Below are positions 41,343 through 49,156 of a stretch of DNA of 49,156 nt, one piece after another. The DNA lies in contig NZ_CP013015.1 of assembly GCF_001577525.1 (NCBI RefSeq), positions 1,391,935 to 1,441,090 on the forward strand, in the 5' to 3' direction. A model generated the notes under the pieces. It saw only the letters and a program-made list of their open reading frames with translations, was not told the DNA's origin and did not search any database. Both the position numbers and the translations under genes were made by a program. This DNA comes from Candidatus Desulfofervidus auxilii (lineage in GTDB: Bacteria; Desulfobacterota; Desulfofervidia; Desulfofervidales; Desulfofervidaceae). Position 1 is the first letter of the stretch; every line of letters begins with the position of its first letter.

Positions 41343-41702
41343 CTAATAAGTATGAGTGCCAATAACTACTTCTTTACCAAATAGGGTTTGTAATTTGTCC
41401 TTTATAAACTCTAAATCCAATTGACACTTAGAGACAGTAGTAGCCTTAACCATACAGGTGCCTAAGTGAATTACATCATAGTCATTTTCATAATGTTTTG
41501 CCAATTCTTGAACTAGCATTACCCTGGGAATAACCATCCCTGGACAGCCACCACAGGTAGTCCAACCCACTACCTCAACCTCTTCATCTTTATACCTGGC
41601 AAACTCACCTTCTCTTCTGCTCAAGGCCTTAAAGCACTTTAAACAGCCAATGCAATGGTTATCCCGAATGTTGTTGCAAGATACAATCAAAATTTTCTTC
41701 AT
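41343..41702 (-). CDS. CGGC-domain protein (solitary copy)
   Basis: From the ATG at 41702, preceded by GGAGG, the protein has 119 residues. The motifs are VSCNNIRDNHCIGCLKCF, the CGGC box in WTTCGGCPGMVI and LGTCMVKATTVSKC. It is a relative of the CGGC protein at 37399 but with a more Cys-rich start (CIGCLKC) that could hold a cluster. The longer frame from 41774 lacks a ribosome site and family similarity. It lies upstream of the ORP-like operon but is ended by its own terminator. Confidence 0.85.
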   Translation of the reverse strand: MKKILIVSCNNIRDNHCIGCLKCFKALSRREGEFARYKDEEVEVVGWTTCGGCPGMVIPRVMLVQELAKHYENDYDVIHLGTCMVKATTVSKCQLDLEFIKDKLQTLFGKEVVIGTHTY

Positions 41703-41828
41703 TGCTAACCTCCTGAACTTTATTTTTTTTCTCAATTCACTCCATATTAAAACAAAAATTTTATAAAAAGACAAGTTATTTATGAAAAAATAATTGCTAA
41801 ATATGCTAGTAAATATTATTCTATCTAA

Positions 41829-42764
41829 ATGTCAATACAACCTTTTTTATCTGCCCTTAAATACCTTTCCTTTATGATTCCTTCCATGATGGCCGGTGTT
41901 ATTTTAATTAACTTTATTGTCTTACTTGGTTATCTCAATCGGCTTTCTTGGCTGCTTAAGCCCATTATGAAAATGGGACATCTGCGTTCTGAATGTGCCA
42001 TGAGTTTTATCACTGCCTTTGCCTCTCCCACCGCCGCCAATACCATGCTTATGGAGCTTTATCAAAAAGGCATAATTAGCAAAAAAGAACTATTTTTATC
42101 TTCTATGGCCAACTCCTTTCCCGCCATATTGACACATTGGCGGACTATGCTTCCTATCATAATTCCCCTCTTGGGTTGGGTTGGGCTGGTCTATTTTTTC
42201 ATCTTAGTAGTAATAGGTTTTTTCAAAACTGCCTTGGTTTTTTTCATCGGAAGATTTTTATTACCGCCGCCCTCTTCTAATTTTGTTATAAATAAAATGA
42301 ATCATTCCCTTCCTGTCAAACAGGCCTTTAAGGAAAGTTTAATCAGGTCTAAATCTGTGTTAAAACGCATTGTTCTGACTACTATTCCCATCACTATTTT
42401 GAGCTTTTACCTCATTTATTTAGGTTTTTTTTCTCATCTTACCCAGTGGCTTCATCCTGTTATTCATTTATTGCCTTTACCACCAGAGGCTTTATCTATC
42501 ATTGTGGCTCAGTTTGGGGGGCATTTACCTGCTTATACTCTAGCCTCCAATTTTCTGGTCAACCACCTTTTGGGCAGCAAGGAAGTTATCTTGGCTTTAC
42601 TCTGGGGCACTGTAGTAACCAGCATTGTTTCTCTTCGTTATTATCTCCCCTATTACTGGGGCATTTTTGGCCCTCATTTAGGCACACAGCTTATGCTGAT
42701 TTCCACTGGTTTAAGGCAAATTCTTATCATTATGATAGCAATTTTTATCCACTGGTGGTTCTGA
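41829..42764 (+). CDS. Nucleoside-recognition (Gate) domain membrane protein
   Basis: A 311-residue membrane protein with about eight hydrophobic helices. It contains two Gate/nucleoside-recognition-like halves: SECAMSFITAFASPTAANTML and a second around EALSIIVAQFGGHLPAYTLA. It resembles the SpmA/SpmB and FeoB-Gate group. It is divergent from the CGGC gene, and similar membrane proteins are often near metal-handling genes, but the transported substrate is unknown. It converges with the Nudix gene, with 4 bp between the stop codons. Confidence 0.8.
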   Translation: MSIQPFLSALKYLSFMIPSMMAGVILINFIVLLGYLNRLSWLLKPIMKMGHLRSECAMSFITAFASPTAANTMLMELYQKGIISKKELFLSSMANSFPAILTHWRTMLPIIIPLLGWVGLVYFFILVVIGFFKTALVFFIGRFLLPPPSSNFVINKMNHSLPVKQAFKESLIRSKSVLKRIVLTTIPITILSFYLIYLGFFSHLTQWLHPVIHLLPLPPEALSIIVAQFGGHLPAYTLASNFLVNHLLGSKEVILALLWGTVVTSIVSLRYYLPYYWGIFGPHLGTQLMLISTGLRQILIIMIAIFIHWWF

Positions 42765-42768
42765 AGAA

Positions 42769-43209
42769 TCAGAAGCGATGATTAAAATAATCGGCCAAAA
42801 TCTTAGGGTGGTCAAAGACAATGGGTGAAGGTAAATTCTCTTTAGAAAAACTAGCTACTTCTAAAGCATCATCTCCTGCCTTAGGTATTCCCTTTGCTTG
42901 AGCAATATAAACCGTGGTGATAGTGTGTTGGCGGGGGTCACGGTCAGGGGCAGAATAAGTGTGAAACTGTCTTATAAGTTTTACTTCCAGACCTGTCTCT
43001 TCTCTAGCTTCTCTCACTGCGGCCTCTTCTAGACTCTCACCATAATCTACAAAACCACCTGGAAGGGCCCAGCCATAAGGTGGATTCTTCCGTTTGATAA
43101 GAATGATACCCCCAGAAACTTCTATAATGATGTCCACCGTAGGGATAGGATTTTTATAAACCAATACTACTTTTCCGCAATGAGGACAAAGGAGTTCTTT
43201 CTTACGCAT
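42769..43209 (-). CDS. Nudix hydrolase with an N-terminal zinc-ribbon-like pair
   Basis: A 146-residue hydrolase of nucleoside diphosphate-linked compounds. The full Nudix box is present: [18 protein letters not shown] followed by REETGL. The first residues contain [16 protein letters not shown], a single CxxC pair as seen in a subgroup of these enzymes. The substrate is not predictable. It lies alone on the minus strand, 41 bp upstream of the small coiled-coil gene. Confidence 0.92.
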   Translation of the reverse strand: MRKKELLCPHCGKVVLVYKNPIPTVDIIIEVSGGIILIKRKNPPYGWALPGGFVDYGESLEEAAVREAREETGLEVKLIRQFHTYSAPDRDPRQHTITTVYIAQAKGIPKAGDDALEVASFSKENLPSPIVFDHPKILADYFNHRF

Positions 43210-43250
43210 CTTGTGGAATTGAGAAAAAGTAGAGAATAATTCCTGCCCTT

Positions 43251-43607
43251 TTATGATGCCGGTTGCTCCATTGCTTTTTTTTCTTCCTCAATTTTTTTCT
43301 CCAATACTGCCTGTGTTTGGGCCAATTCTCTGTCCAAATTGGTAATTTCTTCTAAAATTTGTTTTACTTCCTCCTGATTTAGAGGATTTTCTTCACCTTT
43401 TTTAAGATGAAGCTCATAAACCTTATTCCCCAACTCAGCAAATTTCTTAGCAATATTTAATTCAAGTTTTTTAACCTCTACTTTGTATTTAGTTTTTTCT
43501 GTACTCTCCTTTGCTTTTTCAGCTACCTTTTGGGTTTTTTCCACAATTGCTTCAGTGGCTTTATAAAAGGTCTCTTTAATCCTACTCCACAACTCTACTG
43601 TTTTCAT
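43251..43607 (-). CDS. Small coiled-coil protein of unknown function
   Basis: The 118-residue product is almost entirely Lys/Glu-rich heptad sequence ([38 protein letters not shown]). It thus predicts as one or two long amphipathic helices. No signal peptide or membrane helix is seen. Small proteins of this type occur in many Desulfobacterota, but I do not recognise a named family. Confidence 0.7.
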   Translation of the reverse strand: MKTVELWSRIKETFYKATEAIVEKTQKVAEKAKESTEKTKYKVEVKKLELNIAKKFAELGNKVYELHLKKGEENPLNQEEVKQILEEITNLDRELAQTQAVLEKKIEEEKKAMEQPAS

Positions 43608-43699
43608 CTCCCCCTCCTTTTTATGTTTTTTATTTCTAATTTAATAGATAAGTTCCAGAATTTTGCTTGTCAAGGCAAGTTTAAATAATACTGGATTAT

Positions 43700-44425
43700 T
43701 TATTCTAAAAGACAAAAGCACACAGGCAGGTTTATAATGATTTGCCTTGAACATATTTCTTGAGGCAAAGGAGGAAAAGGTGTAGCATTTTTAACTGCCC
43801 TTATAGCAGCCTTATCCAAAATAGCATATCCTGAAGACCTTTTTATCTTAAGATTTACCAACTCTCCTTTTATATTGAGGGTGAACTCTAAGACAACTTT
43901 GCCTTCAAGCCCTCTCTTTCGAGCACCAAATGGATATTCCTTATTCTTCTCTATTAAAAGTCGAAGCTTATGGAGATAATCATTGAGAGAGTCATCAGAA
44001 TTACTTTTAGTAGAGTGGGAAAAGACTTTTGTTTTCTTAGGTACAAGTGAAGAAACTAAATTTTTAGGTTTAAAAGAGGCCTCCTTTGACCTTTCTTCAC
44101 AAGCAGTAGTGGATATTAACGGTTTTGGGTTGGTCTTGGCTTTAGGTAGTGATTCCTGATGTGGTTTTTTATTCTTAACTTGATATTTTTTCTTTTTGGA
44201 TTCGGACATTGCTTTATGATTTTTTTTATTAGAAACCCGTTTTTTTGAATTTGTTTCTGTTTTTGATGTTTTATTCCCCTTTGAGGAAGGATAGGTCTTT
44301 AGATAAACTTCCAGGGGGGCTTTTTTCTTTAAGCTTGGCAGGTTAAGAGGTACTCCCTTAATCAAGAGTAGATGAATAATAAAAGAAATTAGCAAACAAA
44401 TTTTTAAAAGGGAGCCTTCTTTCAT
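43700..44425 (-). CDS. TonB-family protein (second, isolated)
   Basis: The 241-residue protein has one N-terminal membrane anchor (about 7-23) and a very basic linker (SKTETNSKKRVSNKKNHK, KKKKYQVKNKKPHQE). The C-terminal TonB domain contains GLEGKVVLEFTLNIKGELV and YAILDKAAIRAVKNATPFP. The domain order and the LIEKNKEYPFGARKRG lead-in match the TonB/TolA-like energy transducers. No exbB, exbD or receptor gene is adjacent, so it may share the ExbBD of the operon at 14-15 kb. The linker is more basic and less Pro-rich than in the other TonB. Confidence 0.87.
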   Translation of the reverse strand: MKEGSLLKICLLISFIIHLLLIKGVPLNLPSLKKKAPLEVYLKTYPSSKGNKTSKTETNSKKRVSNKKNHKAMSESKKKKYQVKNKKPHQESLPKAKTNPKPLISTTACEERSKEASFKPKNLVSSLVPKKTKVFSHSTKSNSDDSLNDYLHKLRLLIEKNKEYPFGARKRGLEGKVVLEFTLNIKGELVNLKIKRSSGYAILDKAAIRAVKNATPFPPLPQEICSRQIIINLPVCFCLLE

Positions 44426-44520
44426 AGAAATCTATCTTTCCTCTTTTTAATTATACAAATTTTCTGAAGAATGCCATAGCTTATAGCGAAATTCTGGTAA
44501 AAAATGTAAAAAAGAAAGCA

Positions 44521-45783
44521 ATGTGGCATAAACAATCCTATAGCATACCTTACCTTCCTTATAAGGCTTTTTCAGGAATATCTCATTTACCTGGGGCTAT
44601 TTTATTAGAAACACAGCTTCCTGATACAGAAAATCGCTATTCCTACTTAGCGTGTGAACCTCAAGCAGTGTTTGAGGCTGATGTCATTGACACTTCTTTT
44701 TGGACATTTAATAGATTTTTGGAGACTTATTTGCCTACCCACTTTATTGCTGGTTATATTGGTTATGAGGCTTGTCAATGGATAGAAAAACTGCCTCCAC
44801 CTGGAGGAAAAGACATAAACCATCCTCAAATTTATTTGGCTGCCTATCCTTATTTTTGGCAATATGACCATTTACAAAAAAAATGGTGGTTATGGTCTAA
44901 AGAGTCTTCAAATAAAATTAAACCACCACCTCCCCTATCAATGTCTTCCATAATGGTTAAAGGTAAATATCTCGGTGCTAACCAGACCAAAAAGCAATAC
45001 ATAAAAAATGTCAAAGCCATCCTAAGCTACATTAAGGCTGGAGATGTATATCAAGTAAATTATACTCAGCGGTTTTATTTTGAATATCCTTCTAACCCTT
45101 ATATACTTTATCTTCAATTAAGAACTGTCCAGCCAGTAAATTATGCAGCGTTTATCAATACTGGTAGGGGAGTGGTTATTTCTGCCAGTCCTGAGTTATT
45201 TTTGAGAATAAAGGGTAATAAAATACTTACTAAACCCATGAAAGGCACACGTCCCCGGGGGAAAACCCTTTCCTTAGACCGTAAACTGAAACAGGAATTG
45301 ATGACTAGTTCCAAAGAGCGGGCAGAAAATGTAATGATTGTAGACTTGATGCGTCATGATTTGGGCAAATTCTGTGTGCCAGGCTCTATAAAAACCTGGC
45401 CATTGTTTAAGGTTGAAACTTATCAAACAATTCACCAAATGGTTTCCCATGTCACTGGTATTATCAAGCCTGGTGTAACCTTAAGTCAAATACTTCAATC
45501 TACCTTCCCTCCAGGTTCTGTTACTGGTGCTCCTAAAAAACGGGCCATGGAAATCATTTACAATCTTGAATTTCAGAGCAGGGGCGTATATACAGGCATT
45601 ATTGGTTATGCTTGGCAAAGGGAAATGGTATTTAATGTAGCTATTCGTACTTTAGAAATGGTAGAGCAAAAAGTAGTAATGGGAAGCGGAGGAGGCATTG
45701 TGGTTGACTCTGAGCCTGAAGCAGAATATGCCGAAAGCTTACTTAAGACCAAAGCTACTATGGAGGCCTTAAGGATTTTATGA
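44521..45783 (+). CDS. pabB: Aminodeoxychorismate synthase component I
   Basis: Converts chorismate to aminodeoxychorismate for folate synthesis. The 420-residue protein has the chorismate-binding signatures GDVYQVNYTQRF, ISASPELFLRIKG, TKPMKGTRPRG, DLMRHDLGKFC and TFPPGSVTGAPKKRAMEII. The lysine in PMKGT is the PabB-type residue; anthranilate synthases have Ala there. The next gene is pabC, with overlapping stop and start (ATGA), which supports the assignment. No pabA glutaminase is seen nearby. Confidence 0.92.
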   Translation: MWHKQSYSIPYLPYKAFSGISHLPGAILLETQLPDTENRYSYLACEPQAVFEADVIDTSFWTFNRFLETYLPTHFIAGYIGYEACQWIEKLPPPGGKDINHPQIYLAAYPYFWQYDHLQKKWWLWSKESSNKIKPPPPLSMSSIMVKGKYLGANQTKKQYIKNVKAILSYIKAGDVYQVNYTQRFYFEYPSNPYILYLQLRTVQPVNYAAFINTGRGVVISASPELFLRIKGNKILTKPMKGTRPRGKTLSLDRKLKQELMTSSKERAENVMIVDLMRHDLGKFCVPGSIKTWPLFKVETYQTIHQMVSHVTGIIKPGVTLSQILQSTFPPGSVTGAPKKRAMEIIYNLEFQSRGVYTGIIGYAWQREMVFNVAIRTLEMVEQKVVMGSGGGIVVDSEPEAEYAESLLKTKATMEALRIL

Positions 45784-46547
45784 TAAATCGCACCCTATTA
45801 TTTGGTGAAGGCCTGTTTGAGACATGGCGGGTGTATCCAGGCCGTAAATTGCCTTTAATAGAAGAACATTTAGAACGTATGAGTTATGGTTGTTTGTTCT
45901 TTGGATGGCCATTTAAAAAAAATGAGGCTAAAAGTATCTTAAGCCAAACATTACCGGCCATTTCAGCCAATATCCATGCCCGATTACGTTTAACTTTGAT
46001 AGTTCATGGCCAAGAAAAATCAGAAAATACTACTTTTCTTACCCAATGGCAGCCATTACCTCCTAATATATCATCCTTACAAAGACAGGGAGTTAAACTT
46101 ATGTTAGCTCCTTGGGCTAAATGTTCTAATTCGCCTTTACTTCAGTTTAAAACTACTTGTTTTTTAGAAAATAATCTGGCTTTAAAACAAGCACGCCAAA
46201 ATGGGTATTATGAAGCCCTGTTTTTAAATGAAAAGGGAGAGATAACTGAGGGTTGTATCTCCAATATTTTTTTTGTGAAAGACCAAGCCATTGTTACCCC
46301 AAGCTTAGATAGTGGTTTACTGCCTGGCATTACCCGGGGTAAGATTATAAACATCCTGCTCCAAAAAGGGATTAGGGTAAAAGAACGCCCCGTTTTTCTC
46401 AAAGAACTTTTTTATTTTAAAGCTGCCTTTCTTACTAATGCTATCATTGAGGTTATGCCCATTATCCAAATAGGTGATGTTAAATATCCCATCTGGCCAC
46501 AATGTGCATGGTTACGAAAGTTATATCGTGATGCTATTGGAGTATGA
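45780..46547 (+). CDS. pabC: Aminodeoxychorismate lyase (class IV aminotransferase)
   Basis: A 255-residue PLP enzyme that releases 4-aminobenzoate from aminodeoxychorismate. Class IV signatures include LLFGEGLFETWRVYPG at the N-terminus, the lysine region LQFKTTCFLENNLALKQA and GYYEALFLNEKGEITEGCISNI in two adjacent blocks, then LPGITRGKI. Branched-chain or D-amino acid aminotransferases are in the same family, but translational coupling to pabB points to pabC. Confidence 0.9.
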   Translation: MINRTLLFGEGLFETWRVYPGRKLPLIEEHLERMSYGCLFFGWPFKKNEAKSILSQTLPAISANIHARLRLTLIVHGQEKSENTTFLTQWQPLPPNISSLQRQGVKLMLAPWAKCSNSPLLQFKTTCFLENNLALKQARQNGYYEALFLNEKGEITEGCISNIFFVKDQAIVTPSLDSGLLPGITRGKIINILLQKGIRVKERPVFLKELFYFKAAFLTNAIIEVMPIIQIGDVKYPIWPQCAWLRKLYRDAIGV

Positions 46548-46570
46548 AATAAAATTTTGAAGAGTTTTCT

Positions 46571-47800
46571 GTGCCTATTTTAAAATTAGTTTTTCTGTTT
46601 TGTTTTTTGGTTTTTTTACTCAGGCGGTGGTTATTAGGACATGCCTTGTTTCTAGCGGCTGTTTTAGGAGGGTTAATTCAAGGACTTACTCCTTGGCAAA
46701 TTGGTATCTCTTTTGTGAATACCCTAAGCAATCCACAGAATTTACTCCTATGTTGTATCATTCTTTCTATTCTAATTTTTGCGCATAGTCTTAGTAAAAC
46801 TGGTTATTTAAAAGGAATGATTAAAAGTTATCAGGGTATTTTCCCTTGGTCACGGCCTAATCTAATGATGCTACCTTCTCTTATTGGATTGCTACCTATG
46901 CCAGGAGGGGCTATTTTTTCAGCACCTCTGGTAAAAACTCTGGGGCAGCCTTTAAAAATATCATCTACACGCCTAGCCTTAATTAACTATTGGTTTCGTC
47001 ATACTTGGGAATACACTTGGCCTCTTTATCCGGGTTTAATTCTAGCCATCCACCTGGGAGGGGTAAATTTATTAAAATTAATTGTGATAGATATGCCTAT
47101 TACCCTTGTTGCTTTTTCTTTAGGTTTTATATTCTTTCTCAAACCCGTAAAAGGGGAAATGCCCAAGAGTAACAAAAATGTCCTGGGATTTTTAAAAGAG
47201 ATTGCTCCTATTTTAATAGTTATTTTGTTAACCATTTGTGGAAGGCTTATATTCCATTTTCTCCCTGAAGAAATCACCATTGGCTTAGCTGTGTGGATAG
47301 GTATTATTTGGGTATGGTGGAGGCAAAAAATTACCTGGTCTCAATTCTTGGCCATTTTAAGGGATAAAACCCTTTTAAAGGTATTATATGCAGTTCTAGC
47401 TATATTTTTCTTTAAACAAATTCTAACGGATAGCCAAATTGTCTTAGATGCCAGTAAAATGCTTATTAGTTATCATGTTCCCTTGGCCTTGATTACTGCG
47501 GGATTACCCTTCTTAGTAGGCCTCATTATTGGTCTCACTCTGGCCTTTGTGGGCAGCACCTTTCCTCTTATTTCCGCCTTACTAGAGGTTGCTCATGTCC
47601 CCACCCTACCCTATATCATGCTAGCCTTCTGTTCTGGCATAGTAGGAGTCTTGCTTTCCCCTATGCACTTATGCCTTGTTTTAAGTATAGAGTATTTTCA
47701 AGTAGAATTTGGTAAAACATATAGGCAATTATATTTACCATGTGCATTGATGCTTCTGAGCATTGTGACTTGGTTTGCTATATTAAGATATTTGTGTTAA
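46571..47800 (+). CDS. DUF401-type integral membrane protein
   Basis: A 409-residue protein with about ten membrane helices of the DUF401 (COG1906) family, recognised by LIGLLPMPGGAIFSAPLV and by NYWFRHTWEYTWPLYPGLI. Near the end, VGSTFPLISALLEVA and GIVGVLLSPMHLCLVLS are also typical. The plan is that of a secondary transporter, but no substrate is established. The GTG at 46571 has only a poor ribosome site; it follows pabC by 23 bp and is probably in the same transcript. Confidence 0.85.
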   Translation: MPILKLVFLFCFLVFLLRRWLLGHALFLAAVLGGLIQGLTPWQIGISFVNTLSNPQNLLLCCIILSILIFAHSLSKTGYLKGMIKSYQGIFPWSRPNLMMLPSLIGLLPMPGGAIFSAPLVKTLGQPLKISSTRLALINYWFRHTWEYTWPLYPGLILAIHLGGVNLLKLIVIDMPITLVAFSLGFIFFLKPVKGEMPKSNKNVLGFLKEIAPILIVILLTICGRLIFHFLPEEITIGLAVWIGIIWVWWRQKITWSQFLAILRDKTLLKVLYAVLAIFFFKQILTDSQIVLDASKMLISYHVPLALITAGLPFLVGLIIGLTLAFVGSTFPLISALLEVAHVPTLPYIMLAFCSGIVGVLLSPMHLCLVLSIEYFQVEFGKTYRQLYLPCALMLLSIVTWFAILRYLC

Positions 47801-47811
47801 TAGTTTAAATT

Positions 47812-48519
47812 ATGCTCACTCTAAAACTTAAATTCCTCAAGGCACTTTATAAGTTTTATGACCAATATGCCAAAAATTTTTCCTCTGTATGTACCCCTGG
47901 TTGTGCTACTTGTTGCACCCATAATGTGCTTATTACTACCTTGGAGGGTGTGCATATTTTATTTTATTTAGAAAATAGAGGGAAATTAAGGCTTTTAGAG
48001 AAACTTCATTCTACCAATTATCTACGTCCTAGTGTAACCCCTAATCAATTGGCTCATTATTGCATTCATAAAATAGAGCCCCCAGAGGATGATTCTTTTA
48101 TTATTTCCCCTTGTCCATTTTTAACCAATGGGAAGTGTCCTATTTATGAAGTAAGGCCATTTAATTGTCGGAGTCTTTTTTCAGAAAAAAAGTGCCATTT
48201 GGGTGGAGAGGCCTTTATCCATCCTTTATTGCTCACTGTGAACATGATTTTCACCCAATTATTAGAGCAATTAGATAATTCTGGTCTATATGGGAATATG
48301 TTAGATGTGCTTTCTTTTCTGGCCAATGAAGAAAATTTAGCTGTTTATATGAAAGGTAAAACTCCAAACCACACCCCAGGGCTTTTACCTAACAAACCTC
48401 TGCCTGGATTTCTCTGTCCTCCTGAGCATCAGTTAGAAGTAGAAAAAATATTAAAGGAAATATCCCATATAGAAAGAGAGGGAAAAAATATTAATCAATG
48501 TATAAAGTTGGTATATTAA
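47812..48519 (+). CDS. YkgJ-family cysteine cluster protein
   Basis: A 235-residue protein with the Cys-rich pattern of the YkgJ/UPF0153-like family. The Cys groups are CTPGCATCCTHN near 28-39, CPFLTNGKCPIYEVRPFNC in the middle and KKCHLGG just after. These Cys probably bind a metal or Fe-S cluster; the function is unknown. It starts 11 bp after the DUF401 gene and overlaps the MogA-type gene by 22 bp, so it belongs to the same operon. Confidence 0.87.
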   Translation: MLTLKLKFLKALYKFYDQYAKNFSSVCTPGCATCCTHNVLITTLEGVHILFYLENRGKLRLLEKLHSTNYLRPSVTPNQLAHYCIHKIEPPEDDSFIISPCPFLTNGKCPIYEVRPFNCRSLFSEKKCHLGGEAFIHPLLLTVNMIFTQLLEQLDNSGLYGNMLDVLSFLANEENLAVYMKGKTPNHTPGLLPNKPLPGFLCPPEHQLEVEKILKEISHIEREGKNINQCIKLVY

Positions 48520-48995
48520 CAGTGAGTGATAAATGCAGTCAAGGAGAAAGGAAAGATAGAAGCGGAAAGTTGATTTGTCAAACTCTTGCAGAAAATGGAT
48601 ATGAAATTTACACTTATAAAATTGTCCCAGACGAAGAAGAAATTATCATACAACATCTGATAAAATGGAGCGATGAATTACATTTAGACTTAATTGTCAC
48701 TACTGGAGGTACAGGACTTTCACCTCGGGATGTAACCCCAGAAGCCACCTTGAAAGTAGTAAAAAAGGAAGTGCATGGAATAGCTGAAGCCTTAAGGTTA
48801 GAAGGGTTAAAAAAAACACCTCATGCCATGCTTTCTCGAGGAATTGCTGGCACTCGCGGAGAAACATTGATTATAAATCTACCTGGGAGTCCTAAGGCCG
48901 TGAAGGAAGGATTAGAGGTACTTCTGCCTATTTTGTCTCATGCTTTGGCTAAATTAAAAGGTGACCCTACAGAATGTGGAGAGGGTCCTGCCTGA
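48498..48995 (+). CDS. MogA/MoaB-type molybdenum cofactor protein
   Basis: A 165-residue protein of the molybdopterin-binding family that activates molybdopterin for metal insertion. The signatures are GILTVSDKCSQGERKDRSG, LIVTTGGTGLSPRDVTPEAT and MLSRGIAGTRGETLIINLPG followed by SPKAVKEGL, all in order. The set cannot by itself separate MogA from MoaB. It overlaps the YkgJ-type gene by 22 bp. The presence of molybdenum handling agrees with a possible Mo-containing ORP-type complex encoded 7-13 kb upstream, though no link is shown. Confidence 0.92.
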   Translation: MYKVGILTVSDKCSQGERKDRSGKLICQTLAENGYEIYTYKIVPDEEEIIIQHLIKWSDELHLDLIVTTGGTGLSPRDVTPEATLKVVKKEVHGIAEALRLEGLKKTPHAMLSRGIAGTRGETLIINLPGSPKAVKEGLEVLLPILSHALAKLKGDPTECGEGPA

Positions 48996-49024
48996 AGGTA
49001 TAATAAGCTACTCTACTAAGGGGG

Positions 49025-49155
49025 CCAAGTAGGACTTCGTCAAAGTAATTTTAACGGAGATCCAAATGATAAGCGCAATGGCTCAATGCAGAATGCAAAT
49101 TGAAAAATGCAAAATCGCCTTCTGTCAAATTGGAACGTTAGCACGTTTACACGTT
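49025..49155. repeat. Chimeric repeat: R3 module joined to R2 module
   Basis: Positions 49025-49070 match 33593-33638 (46 bp, two differences). The following 49071-49155 match 17157-17241 (85 bp, two differences). The junction falls exactly at 49070/49071. No gene is seen between the MogA-type stop and the window end. Confidence 0.8.
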
Positions 49156-49156
49156 T

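Overview
The window reads as a chromosomal segment of an AT-rich, anaerobic, Gram-negative bacterium. An outer membrane is shown by a complete TonB/ExbB/ExbD system with a large TonB-dependent receptor and by a second, isolated TonB-type protein. An anaerobe, most likely a sulfate reducer of the Desulfobacterota type (possibly thermophilic, Desulfofervidus-like), is suggested by a long operon of MinD-like ATPases carrying ferredoxin inserts, NifX-type carriers and an Mrp-NifX fusion, which resembles the 'orange protein' (ORP) locus of Desulfovibrio. The taxon is an inference from gene content; no rRNA is present.

Layout. 1-204: start of an IS110-type transposase on the minus strand that runs off the left edge, with a structured non-coding end (about 205-360) that looks like a bridge RNA. 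648-6163: plus-strand run nadK, rarA, a small membrane protein, hisH, hisF, nadE. 6411-6487: tRNA-Arg(TCT) with its own terminator. 6541-8111: sparse, repeat-rich stretch with a DUF4405-type membrane protein and a decayed CBS-domain remnant. 8112-16132: minus-strand metallophosphoesterase, secreted beta-helix-like protein and the receptor/exbD/exbD/exbB/tonB operon. Three 19-bp PHO-box-like sites precede the metallophosphoesterase, the secreted protein and tonB, and a PhoB-family response regulator is encoded divergently at 16277. 16952-17782: gene-free mosaic of short degenerate repeats. 17783-21269: hxlA, hxlB, an unknown coiled-coil protein, a PanE-type reductase and hpt. 21270-29324: lon, a 5-formyl-THF cyclo-ligase, a DUF4139-type exported protein, surE, a DUF3419-like protein and an acyl-CoA synthetase. 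29361-33159: a solitary cas6, a STAND-type ATPase behind a 29-bp palindrome, and an amino acid:sodium symporter. 33160-33960: another repeat mosaic. 33961-35500: nrdR and ribD. 35497-41268: the ORP-like operon on the minus strand. 41343-48995: CGGC protein, nucleoside-recognition membrane protein, Nudix hydrolase, coiled-coil protein, TonB-type protein, pabB, pabC, DUF401 transporter-like protein, a cysteine-cluster protein and a MogA/MoaB protein. 48996-49156: a chimera of repeats seen at 17157 and 33593.

The two most system-like regions are: (a) the 35.5-41.3 kb operon, which combines an IscU/NifU-type scaffold, a J-domain protein, two ferredoxin-MinD ATPases, CGGC proteins, zinc ribbons, a NifX-type carrier and an Mrp-NifX fusion, so it looks like a dedicated metal-sulfur cluster assembly line; and (b) the 8.1-17 kb region, where shared PHO-box-like sites tie a TonB uptake system to a phosphoesterase and a response regulator. 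Intergenic DNA is unusual in itself: GC-rich palindromes (one sits in frame inside the receptor gene and one forms a terminator) and arrays with 7-, 8- and 14-bp periods recur in modular combinations.
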